Source of the DNA: Alteromonas genovensis
GTDB taxonomy: Bacteria > Pseudomonadota > Gammaproteobacteria > Enterobacterales > Alteromonadaceae
DNA length: 64,000 nucleotides
Assembly (NCBI RefSeq): GCF_010500895.1
Contig: NZ_JAAAWO010000002.1
Location: forward strand, 1 to 64,000
Reading direction: 5' to 3'
The notes under the pieces are model-generated. The model was not told the origin of the DNA, made no database searches, and saw only the letters and a program-made list of their open reading frames with translations. This document shows, one piece after another, positions 38,615-47,296 of the stretch (positions are counted from its first letter, which is position 1; every line of letters begins with the position of its first letter). The position numbers and the translations under genes were made by a program.

Positions 38615-39058
38615 TTATCTCTGTTCGTCAGCCTTAAAGCAGCTACCAAGTTTGTCTAGTAAGTAACGAAGCTGCAGGCTTTCTTCATGGCTCATGCCGT
38701 CTAATTTGCATAGCATCTGCGAGGGTACGTCCTGGGCAATGTGTTTTTTTGATTTACCTTCCTCGGTGAGCATTACTCGTTTTACCCGCTTGTCGTGTTC
38801 GTCTTTCTCTATAGTGAGGAATTGTTTTTCACTTAGCTTTTTAAGAATGAGCGTCATAGCACCGCCATCAATCGCGGTGCGCTCTAATAGTTCGGCAATG
38901 GTGATGTTATTCGCTTCCCACAAAGCCATAAGCGTAATGTACTGTGGATAGGTAATATCCAACGCCTTCAATAGCGGCCTGTAAGCACGTGTAAATGCAT
39001 TTGAAAGCGTATAAAAACGATGACAAAGCTGATTTTCTAATTTTAATAATTCAGACAC
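38615..39058 (-). CDS. ohrR: Organic hydroperoxide-responsive MarR-family repressor OhrR
   Basis: MarR-family regulator of about 147 residues. The reactive cysteine lies in LENQLCHRFY near the N-terminus, the position of the sensing cysteine in OhrR. The winged helix includes ITIAELLERTAIDGGAMTLILKKL and KDEHDKRVKRVMLT. A longer frame from TTG 39100 would run through the operator; GTG 39058 has GGAG six bases upstream and is preferred. It is divergent from ohr. Confidence 0.88.
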   Translation of the reverse strand: MSELLKLENQLCHRFYTLSNAFTRAYRPLLKALDITYPQYITLMALWEANNITIAELLERTAIDGGAMTLILKKLSEKQFLTIEKDEHDKRVKRVMLTEEGKSKKHIAQDVPSQMLCKLDGMSHEESLQLRYLLDKLGSCFKADEQR

Positions 39059-39089
39059 AGGCAACTCCAATTCAATAGTAGTTTTATAT

Positions 39090-39152
39090 TTTGTATGCAA
39101 AGTACTTGAACTTCAAGCCGAGATAGTGTTATTTTAGTTTGTATGCAAAGTA
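39090..39152. promoter_or_regulatory. Twin OhrR operator candidates
   Basis: The 15-mer TTTGTATGCAAAGTA occurs twice, at 39090-39104 and 39138-39152, 48 bp apart. Each contains the interrupted palindrome TTTG-N4-CAAA. One copy is near each of the divergent genes ohrR and ohr, as expected for joint repression. Confidence 0.75.
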
Positions 39153-39216
39153 AGTGTGGCTAATAAAAGTCTTCGCTTGCTGTTTTGCAATTTTCTTTTT
39201 AACAACGGAGTTTATG

Positions 39217-39645
39217 ATGCATACATTACAACAGATCGTTTATACCGGCACAGCAACGGCAACAGGCGGAAGAGAAGGCACGGCAAAGTCGAGTGACGGC
39301 AAACTTGAGCTTGGACTTTCTACACCAAAAGAACTTGGCGGCGCAGGTGGCCAAGGGACAAACCCTGAGCAAATGTTTGCAGCAGGGTACTCAGCCTGTT
39401 TTATTGGTGCACTGAAGCACGTTGCTGCTTCACAAAAAATCAAATTGTCAGACGATATAAGCGTAACTGGCGATGTGTCTATTGGGCCTATCGAACAAGG
39501 CTTTGCCATTGCCGTTAAGCTTATCGTTGACCTTGGTGATGTGGAATCAGACAAAGCGCAGGCGCTAGTAGATGCAGCGCACCAAGTGTGCCCGTACTCA
39601 AATGCAACTCGCGGCAATATTGAAGTAGAGATAGCGCTAGCTTAA
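39217..39645 (+). CDS. ohr: Organic hydroperoxide reductase
   Basis: Thiol peroxidase of the Ohr/OsmC family, 142 residues, detoxifying organic and fatty-acid hydroperoxides. Catalytic cysteines are in AGYSACFIGAL and HQVCPYSNATRGN. ACGGAG gives best spacing to ATG 39217 (MHTLQQIVYTG), although ATG 39214 precedes it. A hairpin at about 39672-39702 follows the stop but lacks a T-run. Confidence 0.95.
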   Translation: MHTLQQIVYTGTATATGGREGTAKSSDGKLELGLSTPKELGGAGGQGTNPEQMFAAGYSACFIGALKHVAASQKIKLSDDISVTGDVSIGPIEQGFAIAVKLIVDLGDVESDKAQALVDAAHQVCPYSNATRGNIEVEIALA

Positions 39646-39958
39646 ACCACTACAGTGATTCAATGACCACTGTCTTCCAGTGGCCATTGAGCCTGCGCTA
39701 AAGCCGTGCTTCAGCGGAATCGAACCCTCACAACTACCGAATTCTTTCGTTGCTCAACCTCACAGCCACTGGGTCCACATCATCACTTAACCCAGTTAGC
39801 AAAGTTAGTGTTAAACGCTACCTGTCTCATACCCTGTTTATTTATCGCCCCTGAAGTCTCGACTTGCTACTATGACCATGTAGAACGAACTCTTAGACAG
39901 AATTGCCCAAACTTATAAAGAAACAGAACGAGCTAGAAAGAACTATAAAGGAAGAAGC
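39646..39958. other. Intergenic region, 313 bp
   Basis: Holds a hairpin soon after the ohr stop (TCAATGACCACTG / CAGTGGCCATTGA) and, at its end, an AGGAAG ribosome site for the aminopeptidase. The open frame at 39706-39918 has no protein-like character. Confidence 0.4.
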
Positions 39959-41944
39959 ATGAAACAACATAGGAACCACACTATGAGCTACTGCAAAATG
40001 CTAGCTACGCTAATTTGTGTACCAGCACTTTTTGCGTGCAGCGATGCCACAACTGAGCCTGCAAACAAGGTCGACGCTAGCGCTGCCATGAAAGACGTTG
40101 CAAACGAAAAGATGGGAAATAAGGCGGCCGAAGACAACGCTAGAGCAGAAATTACAGAGGGGTCATCTGACATGGCCTCAGGCGTTGATTATCATTCATT
40201 CTCTAACCCCGATGAAGTACGGGTAACCCATTTAGCGTTAGCTCTTAGCGCTAATTTTGATACTCAGCAGTTATCAGGAAGTGCAACGCTCAAGGTAGAG
40301 CGCACCGACCCAAAATACAATGAGCTTATTCTTGATACTCGCGCTCTTAAAATTGAAACTGTTACCGTAAATGGTGAGGCAGTTCCCTTTACTTTAGGCG
40401 AAACCGATGTTGACCTAGGAACGCCTCTTTCAATTTCGTTACCCGAGAACGCCAATCAAGTTACCGTGAACTATGCCACATCACCAAGTGCATCAGGCGT
40501 TCAGTGGCTCACACCAGCACAAACCGCAGGTAAAAAGCATCCGTTCTTATTTACTCAAGCTCAGGCCGTTCACGCCCGAAGCTTTATACCATTGCAAGAT
40601 TCTCCGCAAGTGCGTGTGACTTATGAGGCCACCATTAAAACACCGCCAAGCTTATTGGCAGTAATGAGCGCAGCAAACGATCCTCAAACAAAGCGCGATG
40701 GTGAATATACGTTTACCATGCCGCAGCCTATTCCTTCTTACCTTATTGCTCTAGCCATTGGCGATCTGCAGTTTAAGGCCATGGGCGAGAGAACAGGGGT
40801 GTATGCCGAACCTGCGCTTCTTGAAAGTGCCGCAAAAGAGTTTGAAGACACCGAAGCGATGCTCGAAGTAACTGAAGAGACTTACGGGCCTTATCAGTGG
40901 GATCGATACGATCTACTCATATTACCGCCATCGTTTCCCTTTGGTGGCATGGAAAACCCTCGTCTCTCGTTTATCACGCCAACCGTAATTGCAGGAGACA
41001 AGAGTCTAGTGTCTCTTATTGCTCATGAACTAGCACATAGCTGGTCTGGAAATACAGTAACCAACGCTACATGGCGTGATTTGTGGTTAAACGAAGGTTT
41101 CACCACCTATTTAACTTATCGCATCATGGAAATGATTTATGGTCATGAGCGGTTTAAAAAAGAGGCTGTGCTAGGTTATCAAGACTTGCAAAACGATATC
41201 GCTGCACTAGAACAAAACGATGAAATTCTTGCTATCGATTTACGTGGTCGTAACCCTGACGATGTATTTTCAAATATCCCTTACGAAAAAGGCGCGCTTT
41301 TCCTTCGAGAGTTAGAGCAAAAAGTTGGGCGTGAGAACTTTGATGCATTCTTAATGCAGTACTTCGAAGACTTTGCATTCAAAAGCATTACTACAGATAC
41401 CTTTATCGACTACTTGGATGAGACGCTGCTTAAGCAATATCCAGAAAAGTTAGACGCTGAGCGTATTCAGCAGTGGATTTTTGAACCTGGTATTCCTGAG
41501 GGCGCACCAAAGCCTGAGTCTGATGCCTTCACTAAAATCGATGATACACGAAGCGCTTGGCTTTCTGGTGACGTAAAAGCAGCGGATATTGAAACCGCAC
41601 AATGGACAGTGCATGAATGGTTATACTTCCTTAACAATATGCCTGAGTCGTTGACCGACAAGCAGCTAACAGCGTTAGACACGGCGTTCTCGCTAACAGA
41701 AACACAAAACAACGAAATTGCCCATAGCTGGCTGATGATTGCGGTAGCCAATGAGTACAAGCCAGCATACGAGCGTTTATACAGCTACCTGGTTAGCATT
41801 GGCCGCAACAAATTGGTTAAGCCGCTTTATCGCACGCTTTCGCAAACACCAGAAGGCAAAGCATTTGCGAAAAAAGCATTTGAAGAGGCAAAGCCTGGTT
41901 ACCATCCATTGACGATAAGAGCCAACGAAGGTTTTGTTAACTAA
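39959..41944 (+). CDS. M1 family aminopeptidase (leukotriene A4 hydrolase-like), lipoprotein
   Basis: A 661-residue zinc aminopeptidase. The signal peptide ends in lipobox LFAC, so it should be lipid-anchored in the periplasm or outer membrane. Zinc motif HELAH is at residues 356-360 with the third ligand Glu379 in WLNEGF. The substrate motif is GGMEN (usual GxMEN), as in the LTA4H branch, and a C-terminal helical repeat domain follows. It removes N-terminal residues from peptides. An acidic, alanine-rich linker follows the lipobox. AGGAAG supports ATG 39959. Confidence 0.93.
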   Translation: MKQHRNHTMSYCKMLATLICVPALFACSDATTEPANKVDASAAMKDVANEKMGNKAAEDNARAEITEGSSDMASGVDYHSFSNPDEVRVTHLALALSANFDTQQLSGSATLKVERTDPKYNELILDTRALKIETVTVNGEAVPFTLGETDVDLGTPLSISLPENANQVTVNYATSPSASGVQWLTPAQTAGKKHPFLFTQAQAVHARSFIPLQDSPQVRVTYEATIKTPPSLLAVMSAANDPQTKRDGEYTFTMPQPIPSYLIALAIGDLQFKAMGERTGVYAEPALLESAAKEFEDTEAMLEVTEETYGPYQWDRYDLLILPPSFPFGGMENPRLSFITPTVIAGDKSLVSLIAHELAHSWSGNTVTNATWRDLWLNEGFTTYLTYRIMEMIYGHERFKKEAVLGYQDLQNDIAALEQNDEILAIDLRGRNPDDVFSNIPYEKGALFLRELEQKVGRENFDAFLMQYFEDFAFKSITTDTFIDYLDETLLKQYPEKLDAERIQQWIFEPGIPEGAPKPESDAFTKIDDTRSAWLSGDVKAADIETAQWTVHEWLYFLNNMPESLTDKQLTALDTAFSLTETQNNEIAHSWLMIAVANEYKPAYERLYSYLVSIGRNKLVKPLYRTLSQTPEGKAFAKKAFEEAKPGYHPLTIRANEGFVN

Positions 41945-42011
41945 GCGCTGTATGAGTAGTCTCTTAAAGAGTGAGTAGGTAAAGCCTGCTCTCTCAGAAT
42001 ATACGTTATAT

Positions 42012-42048
42012 AAAGGCCCTATCAACTTTGGTTGGTAGGGCCTTTTTT
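42012..42048. terminator. Rho-independent terminator after the M1 peptidase
   Basis: AAAGGCCCTATCAAC (42012-42026) pairs with GTTGGTAGGGCCTTT (42031-42045) around TTTG and is followed by T's. The core GGCCCTA is shared with the terminator at 3101-3138. Confidence 0.93.
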
Positions 42049-42105
42049 ATACATCTTTATTGTAGTGTATTAGTTGTAGCCGTCGCGTGAAAAAGGGTAG
42101 CTTGT

Positions 42106-43026
42106 CTAATCAGCTAGCGCTGGATTGGCGATAAACAATATGTCCATAATAATGGCTGGGTCCCACTGTCGCATGGCGGTCTCACTGGCTATGCGGATAT
42201 CGTCTAGTTCACTTATCGTGGCAACGGAAAACGATTTATCAACAATAATATGCACGAGTAAATAGATGTCTCTTCCGCTTTTACTTATTCGCACCTCAAC
42301 ATGTTGATAAGGTACTGCAATCAAGGTTTGCTTTAATCGCTTCTCAATCACAGCTGTCACAGACTCAGGTGGAGCCTTGTTAATTACTTCTTTTAGGCTG
42401 TCGAGCATAATTTTAAAAGGCACTGGCAATATCGCGAGCCCTAATATTATTAGCAAGACGGGGTCGATAAAAGAGGCATACTCAGCAAAACGGGTTTGTT
42501 CAATACCATACGCAGTGGCAAACCCTAATAGAATGGAAGCACTCAATACGCCATCTACAAACCAGGTGTGAACTTCCACCGCCACTAGGTCTGAGCGCAA
42601 TGGCTTGCTTTGATACTTCATGTAGCCAGACACAGCAAAGCATGCAGTAGTAGCAATAACACCGTAAATTATTGCGTATCCGTACTCTGCCTTTATTCCG
42701 CCGTTTGTAAGGCTACCAATAGCCCCCACAACGGCGTATAAGCACGTGGCAATAATAACAATGGATTTGAATAAGTTTAACGTAGGCTCTATGGCCGTAT
42801 AGCCGAAATGAAAACGGTCGTCATCGGGCAATTGCACTAAATTTGCTACTTTCAGCGTGAGCAACGACATGAAAAAGGCAATGAGTGAGTATGCGCCGTC
42901 AAACAGGATGGCGGCTGAATGGGTAATAAAGGCAAAGCCAAGTGCGATAAATACAAACAAACCCGCTACGTAAAACGATACGCGTAGTAAGGTTTTTTCT
43001 TTAGTGTGGTGAAAACCTATGGCCAT
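42106..43026 (-). CDS. Cation diffusion facilitator family protein, atypical metal site
   Basis: A 306-residue CDF protein with about six helices and a C-terminal cytoplasmic domain (from about residue 215). Helix 2 has LFDGAYSLIAFF, in which the second metal aspartate of YiiP-like proteins appears replaced by serine. Helix 5 reads VEVHTWFVDG, where the histidine is displaced by one from the usual HxxxD. This is a visual alignment only. The substrate ion may therefore differ from zinc/iron, or the protein may belong to the poorly characterised YdbO-like branch. Confidence 0.82.
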   Translation of the reverse strand: MAIGFHHTKEKTLLRVSFYVAGLFVFIALGFAFITHSAAILFDGAYSLIAFFMSLLTLKVANLVQLPDDDRFHFGYTAIEPTLNLFKSIVIIATCLYAVVGAIGSLTNGGIKAEYGYAIIYGVIATTACFAVSGYMKYQSKPLRSDLVAVEVHTWFVDGVLSASILLGFATAYGIEQTRFAEYASFIDPVLLIILGLAILPVPFKIMLDSLKEVINKAPPESVTAVIEKRLKQTLIAVPYQHVEVRISKSGRDIYLLVHIIVDKSFSVATISELDDIRIASETAMRQWDPAIIMDILFIANPALAD

Positions 43027-43234
43027 TTTCGGCTCAAAGACTCAAGTGTTAATATTCGGCGGATAATACGCTTGTTTTAGAAATAAGATAGCGAATTTAT
43101 GCTGGGCGACGAATAATTTTTTTGTCCTTATTTAGTGCACTTTTTTATCAAAAAATAGCGCAGTTTAATAAATAGGTTCTCCTTGTGCTGATACTGCTAT
43201 GCTTAGATCAACTTGATAATAGAAAGGGCATGCT

Positions 43235-44635
43235 TTGCCTAACTCAAAATTTGATGCCCAAAACGCTAAAGACCAAGGCACTGATACCAAAGCTTCTGAT
43301 ACCAAAGCTACTGATGCCCAAAATACTGGCAAACAAACTCAAACAAAAAAGCCCTCTCAGGCGCAAGAAGCTAATCGGCTAATTGCCGAGTCGGTTATTC
43401 AAATTACCCTGGTAATTGAGACAATGCACAACCGTATTAATCCGCTGAATTGGCTGACGCCATCAATTCAACAATCAACACAAAAATCAAATCAGACGCT
43501 TAGCAGTGGTATTACTGGCATGGTTTACGACAGTATATGCAGCATTACTTGCGAGGTAAGCAAGCGCATTAGTACGCCGCTCTCGGTATTAAACGACAGT
43601 TTGGATAACAGAGGTGGCGACAACCTCAAGGGCAATGTCGGTGGCAGTACTAGTAATAGTGCAAACGGCAATGTAAGCGAAGACGCACCGCCATCATCAC
43701 CGCCATCATCAACGCATCCACCATCACCTTCATCAATAAAACCTACATTACTCTCAGCCATAAATGGCGTGATAGGCGATTACCTTCATACACAACAAAA
43801 TCCGCTGTCCATCGCCATGACATTTCGTCAACACGGCAACGATATAGAGTTAAACGCATTAGCGCGACACATCGCAGAGTCTGAGGGTAAGCTTCTCATC
43901 ATGGTGCATGGCTTATGTATGAATGATGTGCAGTGGCGGCAAAGTGAGCACGATCATGGTTATCACCTTGCTAATGATCTTTCATGCACCACGGTTTATT
44001 TGCACTACAATACAGGCCGGCATATCTATCAAAATGGGATGGAGTTGAACGCGCTATTAGGTGAGTTGACGAATCAGTTTCACTCTCTACAAAGCCAGCA
44101 TTCATTAGATATTTCAGTTGTTGCCCATAGCATGGGCGGGTTGGTCACAAGAAGTGCGCTTTATTATGCTAAAGCTGCACTATCAGAAGCGGCGGCAATC
44201 GCAGAGGTAGCCGAAGAAAAGGCACAGTGGGCCGAGTATTTGAAAAAAATAGTGTTTCTTGGCACTCCGCATCATGGGGCGCCACTTGAAAAAGCAGGCA
44301 ACTGGGTAGACCTATTTTTAGGTATGCATCACTTCACGGCTCAGCTAACCCGCATTACTCAAATTCGCAGTGCAGGTATTGCCGACCTTCGGCACGGATA
44401 TATTGTTGAAAGCGACACCCACTCTGAACGGCGTTTTGATTTTGCTAGTGATCAACGCAAACCAATTCCATTGCCCGATGGGGTAGAGTGCTATGCCATT
44501 GCAACTACGTCCTCGGCATCGCCAAATGCTATTAATAAGCATCTTGTTGGTGATGGTCTAGTGCCCCTTAATAGCGCATTAGGCATTCATGAAAATGAAG
44601 CGTTTAACCTTAATTTTAAGCCAGAAAATCAGTGA
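43235..44635 (+). CDS. PGAP1-like alpha/beta hydrolase (lipase/esterase)
   Basis: A 466-residue protein. The C-terminal half (from about 220) is an alpha/beta hydrolase with oxyanion HG motif MVHGLCMND, nucleophile elbow AHSMGG and a conserved LGTPHHG, as in PGAP1/lipase class 2 proteins. The N-terminal 180 residues are unusual: five 15-bp repeats (residues 7-31), then a P/S-rich linker PPSSPPSS. No signal peptide is seen, so it is probably cytosolic or membrane-associated. Start TTG 43235 is preceded by AAAGGG; a stop lies just upstream in frame. Confidence 0.8.
   Translation: MPNSKFDAQNAKDQGTDTKASDTKATDAQNTGKQTQTKKPSQAQEANRLIAESVIQITLVIETMHNRINPLNWLTPSIQQSTQKSNQTLSSGITGMVYDSICSITCEVSKRISTPLSVLNDSLDNRGGDNLKGNVGGSTSNSANGNVSEDAPPSSPPSSTHPPSPSSIKPTLLSAINGVIGDYLHTQQNPLSIAMTFRQHGNDIELNALARHIAESEGKLLIMVHGLCMNDVQWRQSEHDHGYHLANDLSCTTVYLHYNTGRHIYQNGMELNALLGELTNQFHSLQSQHSLDISVVAHSMGGLVTRSALYYAKAALSEAAAIAEVAEEKAQWAEYLKKIVFLGTPHHGAPLEKAGNWVDLFLGMHHFTAQLTRITQIRSAGIADLRHGYIVESDTHSERRFDFASDQRKPIPLPDGVECYAIATTSSASPNAINKHLVGDGLVPLNSALGIHENEAFNLNFKPENQ
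43253..43327 (+). repeat. Five in-frame 15-bp repeats in the hydrolase N-terminus
   Basis: Encoded pentapeptides are DAQNA, KDQGT, DTKAS, DTKAT and DAQNT. The third and fourth DNA units agree at 14 of 15 positions. Confidence 0.75.
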
Positions 44636-44721
44636 GTGGGGAATAACATCAGTCACCTCGGGTTACTGGGGAATAGAACAATTTACGACGTTATTCACCG
44701 ATGGCTTTCCTAAGACGTTTA

Positions 44722-45072
44722 TTAACGAATGAACGCCTTCCATTCCTGCAGTAAATGTTTGAAATCTGCCAAGCCGCAACCTGTCTGCATTTCTTGGTCA
44801 TAGTCTTCGGCAAATTCTTTGTGACTGGTTTCGTTGTGGTTGAGAGTAAGAATTACTTCGTCGTCTTCAATGGTTAACGTGTATTCCTTACCAATAAATT
44901 GGTAATCAGGAATGTTGCGACACAGCAGGTTTTCAATGGCATTTAGCACTAAATTAATGCTTTCATGGTCGGTGCCTAAATCGTTACTTAGCCAATCGCC
45001 AAAAGCTTCGCATTCAAGATCACATTTGGCAGAAGGCTCTCCTAACATGTCAGTGCGAAATTGAAAGTCCAT
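44722..45072 (-). CDS. yacL: YacL family (UPF0231) protein
   Basis: A 116-residue acidic cytoplasmic protein that starts MDFQFRTDMLGEPSAKC and ends in DFKHLLQEWKAFI, matching the UPF0231/YacL family. Function is not established. It is the last gene of a coupled set: its ATG shares the A of the TAA stop of ygjP (TAATG). Confidence 0.82.
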   Translation of the reverse strand: MDFQFRTDMLGEPSAKCDLECEAFGDWLSNDLGTDHESINLVLNAIENLLCRNIPDYQFIGKEYTLTIEDDEVILTLNHNETSHKEFAEDYDQEMQTGCGLADFKHLLQEWKAFIR

Positions 45073-45620
45073 TAGGCCTCCTTGGGCACATCATAAACAT
45101 ACCCTGTTAATTCTAGTTCAGTTAAATAGACTCGCACATCAAATTCAATTTGATGGTAGTCGGGCAGCATGTGTTGGCACAGTTTGTAAAAAGCCTTGTT
45201 GTGCTCTTTCTCTTTTAAGTGGGCTAATTCGTGCACAACTATCATGTTTAAAAATGGTTCTGGTGTGTGTTTAAACAAGCTGCTTACTCGCAGTTCGTTT
45301 TTACTCTTTAATTTGCCGCCCTGTACTCGAGAAACATAGGAATGTAACCCAAGGGCGTGGTTCACTATATGAATTTTTTGATCGTATATGACCTTACTCA
45401 ACGGTTGAGTTTTTTTCATATACTGATTTTTAAGCCCCATTACGTAGTCACGTAAATCGTTGTCGTTTGCTACTGAGTGGGTGGCTGGGTAACGAGCGCG
45501 CAACCAATTTCCCAACGCATTGTCGTCAATCATCTGCTGAATTTGTTGTTGCAGCCTCTCAGGGTAGTGTGAGAGGTATTGAAGCCTGCTTTTCATATTG
45601 GCACTCATATTGGCACTCAT
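45072..45620 (-). CDS. ygjP: YgjP-like metallopeptidase-fold protein
   Basis: A DUF45/WLM-type protein with zinc motif VVHELAHLKEKEHNKAFY (HExxH plus a later His), about 180 residues. E. coli YgjP has been reported as a nucleotide pyrophosphatase, so a protease role should not be assumed. The start overlaps the yigZ stop as ATGA. An exact 12-bp duplication (MSANMSAN) gives three in-frame ATG codons at 45620, 45608 and 45596. Confidence 0.82.
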   Translation of the reverse strand: MSANMSANMKSRLQYLSHYPERLQQQIQQMIDDNALGNWLRARYPATHSVANDNDLRDYVMGLKNQYMKKTQPLSKVIYDQKIHIVNHALGLHSYVSRVQGGKLKSKNELRVSSLFKHTPEPFLNMIVVHELAHLKEKEHNKAFYKLCQHMLPDYHQIEFDVRVYLTELELTGYVYDVPKEA

Positions 45621-46273
45621 GCTGACGAATCATTCAATTTGCTTTGCTTGCTGTCAACGTCCGGGCTGTCACCTTGCTGGTTCTCAATGCCTTGATTAAC
45701 AATTGGCGCCAGCTGCTGCTTTATTTCTTCTACGTGGGTAACGGGTATTTGAATATCAATACTTACCTGCTGTGCATAGCGACAGTCGGCAATATTGCCC
45801 GACGCTTGCTGAACCAAATGCCTAACAAATTGTTCGTGTTTAAAGTCTACATCAACAGTAAGCATGTGAAGGGGAACTTCTTCTCGTACAGTAAGCTGTT
45901 CAATGGCTTGCTGCGCCGATGCAGAGTAAGCGCGAACTAGGCCGCCAGCGCCTAACTTTATACCGCCAAAGTAACGAGTCACTACAATCATAACATCGCC
46001 AATATCCTTGTGCTGAAGCACGTTTAAAATAGGTTTGCCGGCCGTGCCACTTGGCTCGCCATCATCGGCCATAGCTGCGCTTACTGGAGAGCTTGGAGGA
46101 CCAAAAATATAGGCCCAGCAGTGATGTCGTGCATCGGGGTAGCGCTTCTTTACTTCATCAAGAACAGCCATAGCGCTCTCGCGAGAGTTGGCAAATGCTG
46201 CCATCGCAATAAACTTGCTTTTCTTTACTTCAAACAGGACTTCAACCTGATTGGCGGGAACGGGATAATTCAT
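45617..46273 (-). CDS. yigZ: YigZ family (IMPACT-like) protein
   Basis: A 218-residue cytoplasmic protein of the IMPACT/YigZ family, related to eukaryotic IMPACT that dampens Gcn2. Signature DDGEPSGTAGKPILNVLQ and VTRYFGGIKLGAGGLVRAY are clear; a C-terminal ferredoxin-like domain follows. ATG 46273 (MNYPVPANQVEVLF) aligns with the known start; upstream in-frame ATGs would add up to 19 residues. Overlap with ygjP by 4 bp indicates a yigZ-ygjP-yacL operon. Confidence 0.9.
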   Translation of the reverse strand: MNYPVPANQVEVLFEVKKSKFIAMAAFANSRESAMAVLDEVKKRYPDARHHCWAYIFGPPSSPVSAAMADDGEPSGTAGKPILNVLQHKDIGDVMIVVTRYFGGIKLGAGGLVRAYSASAQQAIEQLTVREEVPLHMLTVDVDFKHEQFVRHLVQQASGNIADCRYAQQVSIDIQIPVTHVEEIKQQLAPIVNQGIENQQGDSPDVDSKQSKLNDSSA

Positions 46274-46436
46274 TTGGTAAGTATACCCCATTGCGCAGCT
46301 GCAATTAAGCGGGTCGTAGAGGTAGTGCAATAGAATACGAAATATGCGCAGTTGATGAAATTGAGAAAGCTGCTGGATAACCTAAACAAGATGTTGCTAT
46401 ATTCTGTGGCCAGCTAGAAATTGATGAATGCTGTAA

Positions 46437-46733
46437 TTAAAAACCATCGATAAGCAGATCGATACCATACTTAATTTTTGTTCTAATCGGTTTCAATGAC
46501 TGTTCAGGGATAAGTTTTAAATTGCGCTTTGAGACCGTCGCTATGTCTAGCAAGTCGACATAATAATTAACGCCGCTCACTTCACAAGGTATTTGTAAAT
46601 CTTTTACAAAAGAAAGGCCTTCAAGCGGTTTTAATGGCGCCACCAAGATACTTTCAACTTCATTGAAAACAGTGTTAGTCAAAATAACAACTATTGATGA
46701 TGAATACTGACAAACAGAAAACTGAGTTATCAT
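46437..46733 (-). CDS. ccdB: CcdB-family toxin
   Basis: A 98-residue toxin of the CcdB family, which inhibits DNA gyrase. Matching features include the early QFSVCQYSSS strand, VAPLKPLEGLSFVKDLQIPCEV, and the C-terminal helix KIKYGIDLLIDGF. The F-plasmid protein ends in WGI, whose tryptophan is key for gyrase poisoning. Here the end is DGF, closer to the chromosomal Vibrio type that ends TGI. Toxicity is plausible but not assured. ATGA overlap with ccdA. Confidence 0.83.
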   Translation of the reverse strand: MITQFSVCQYSSSIVVILTNTVFNEVESILVAPLKPLEGLSFVKDLQIPCEVSGVNYYVDLLDIATVSKRNLKLIPEQSLKPIRTKIKYGIDLLIDGF

Positions 46734-46957
46734 GAAAGCTGACTTATTGATTCTGAAAACGTCCCGGTCTCTAACACTTTTTGATTATGGGTATTGAGAG
46801 CATCTTTGTTGTGTTTAAACCATTCAACCTTCTTTTTTTCATTTACAGCTTGTATCAAAGCCGTTTCAAATACTTCGGATAACTTAATATTTAGTGATTT
46901 AGCCTCACTGAGTAACTCACTATTAATTGATGTATTACAAGATACTTTTTGGCGCAT
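46730..46957 (-). CDS. ccdA: CcdA-family antitoxin
   Basis: A 75-residue antitoxin: N-terminal ribbon-helix-helix region (SCNTSINSELLSEAKSLNIKLSEVFETAL) for DNA binding and autorepression, and a C-terminal disordered tail (KVEWFKHNKDALNTHNQKV) that should wrap CcdB. Its stop overlaps the ccdB start as ATGA, the usual antitoxin-first order. Confidence 0.83.
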   Translation of the reverse strand: MRQKVSCNTSINSELLSEAKSLNIKLSEVFETALIQAVNEKKKVEWFKHNKDALNTHNQKVLETGTFSESISQLS

Positions 46958-46980
46958 GACTGACTCCGATCTGCTCTTTA

Positions 46981-47006
46981 ATTATATTATGCGCATTTTT
47001 TATGCG
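46981..47006 (-). promoter_or_regulatory. ccdAB promoter and probable operator
   Basis: On the minus strand, -10 TATAAT (46981-46986) lies 24-29 bp upstream of the ccdA start. The palindrome CGCAT-N5-ATGCG (46992-47006) sits in the -10/-35 spacer and is a likely CcdA site. A clear -35 is not visible. Confidence 0.6.
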
Positions 47007-47296
47007 TGTAGCAATGGCGCAAATTTTAAGCGCTGAAAATCGGGCTTCTGAAAATAGGTGAAATATTGTTTGAACATCTGCTTTGGCGCTGCTCTTGAAT
47101 AGTCTTTTCATTAAGTAGAGCACCTCATTATCAAACACCAATTTATTTTGTAAGTAGCCTTTAGATGCATTGTGTTATCAGTCATTTATGGTTTACTGAG
47201 CACATGAATTTGTTTCGTTAGCCACTTGTATAGCGCCACTGACTAGATATAAAACGGTGTGCCAAGTGTTAGTGAATTACCTACGTTAGAACGGTT
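47007..47296. other. Intergenic region between ccdA and the DUF3754 gene
   Basis: About 290 bp. A second palindrome GCGC-N9-GCGC occurs near 47017-47033. The open minus-strand frame 46935-47141 overlaps ccdA and its promoter and is not called a gene. Confidence 0.4.

Noticed and set aside
39706-39918. 70-codon frame between ohr and the M1 peptidase
   Set aside because: Composition is not protein-like and there is no ribosome site.
46935-47141. 68-codon minus-strand frame upstream of ccdA
   Set aside because: It overlaps the ccdA start and runs through the promoter and palindromes.
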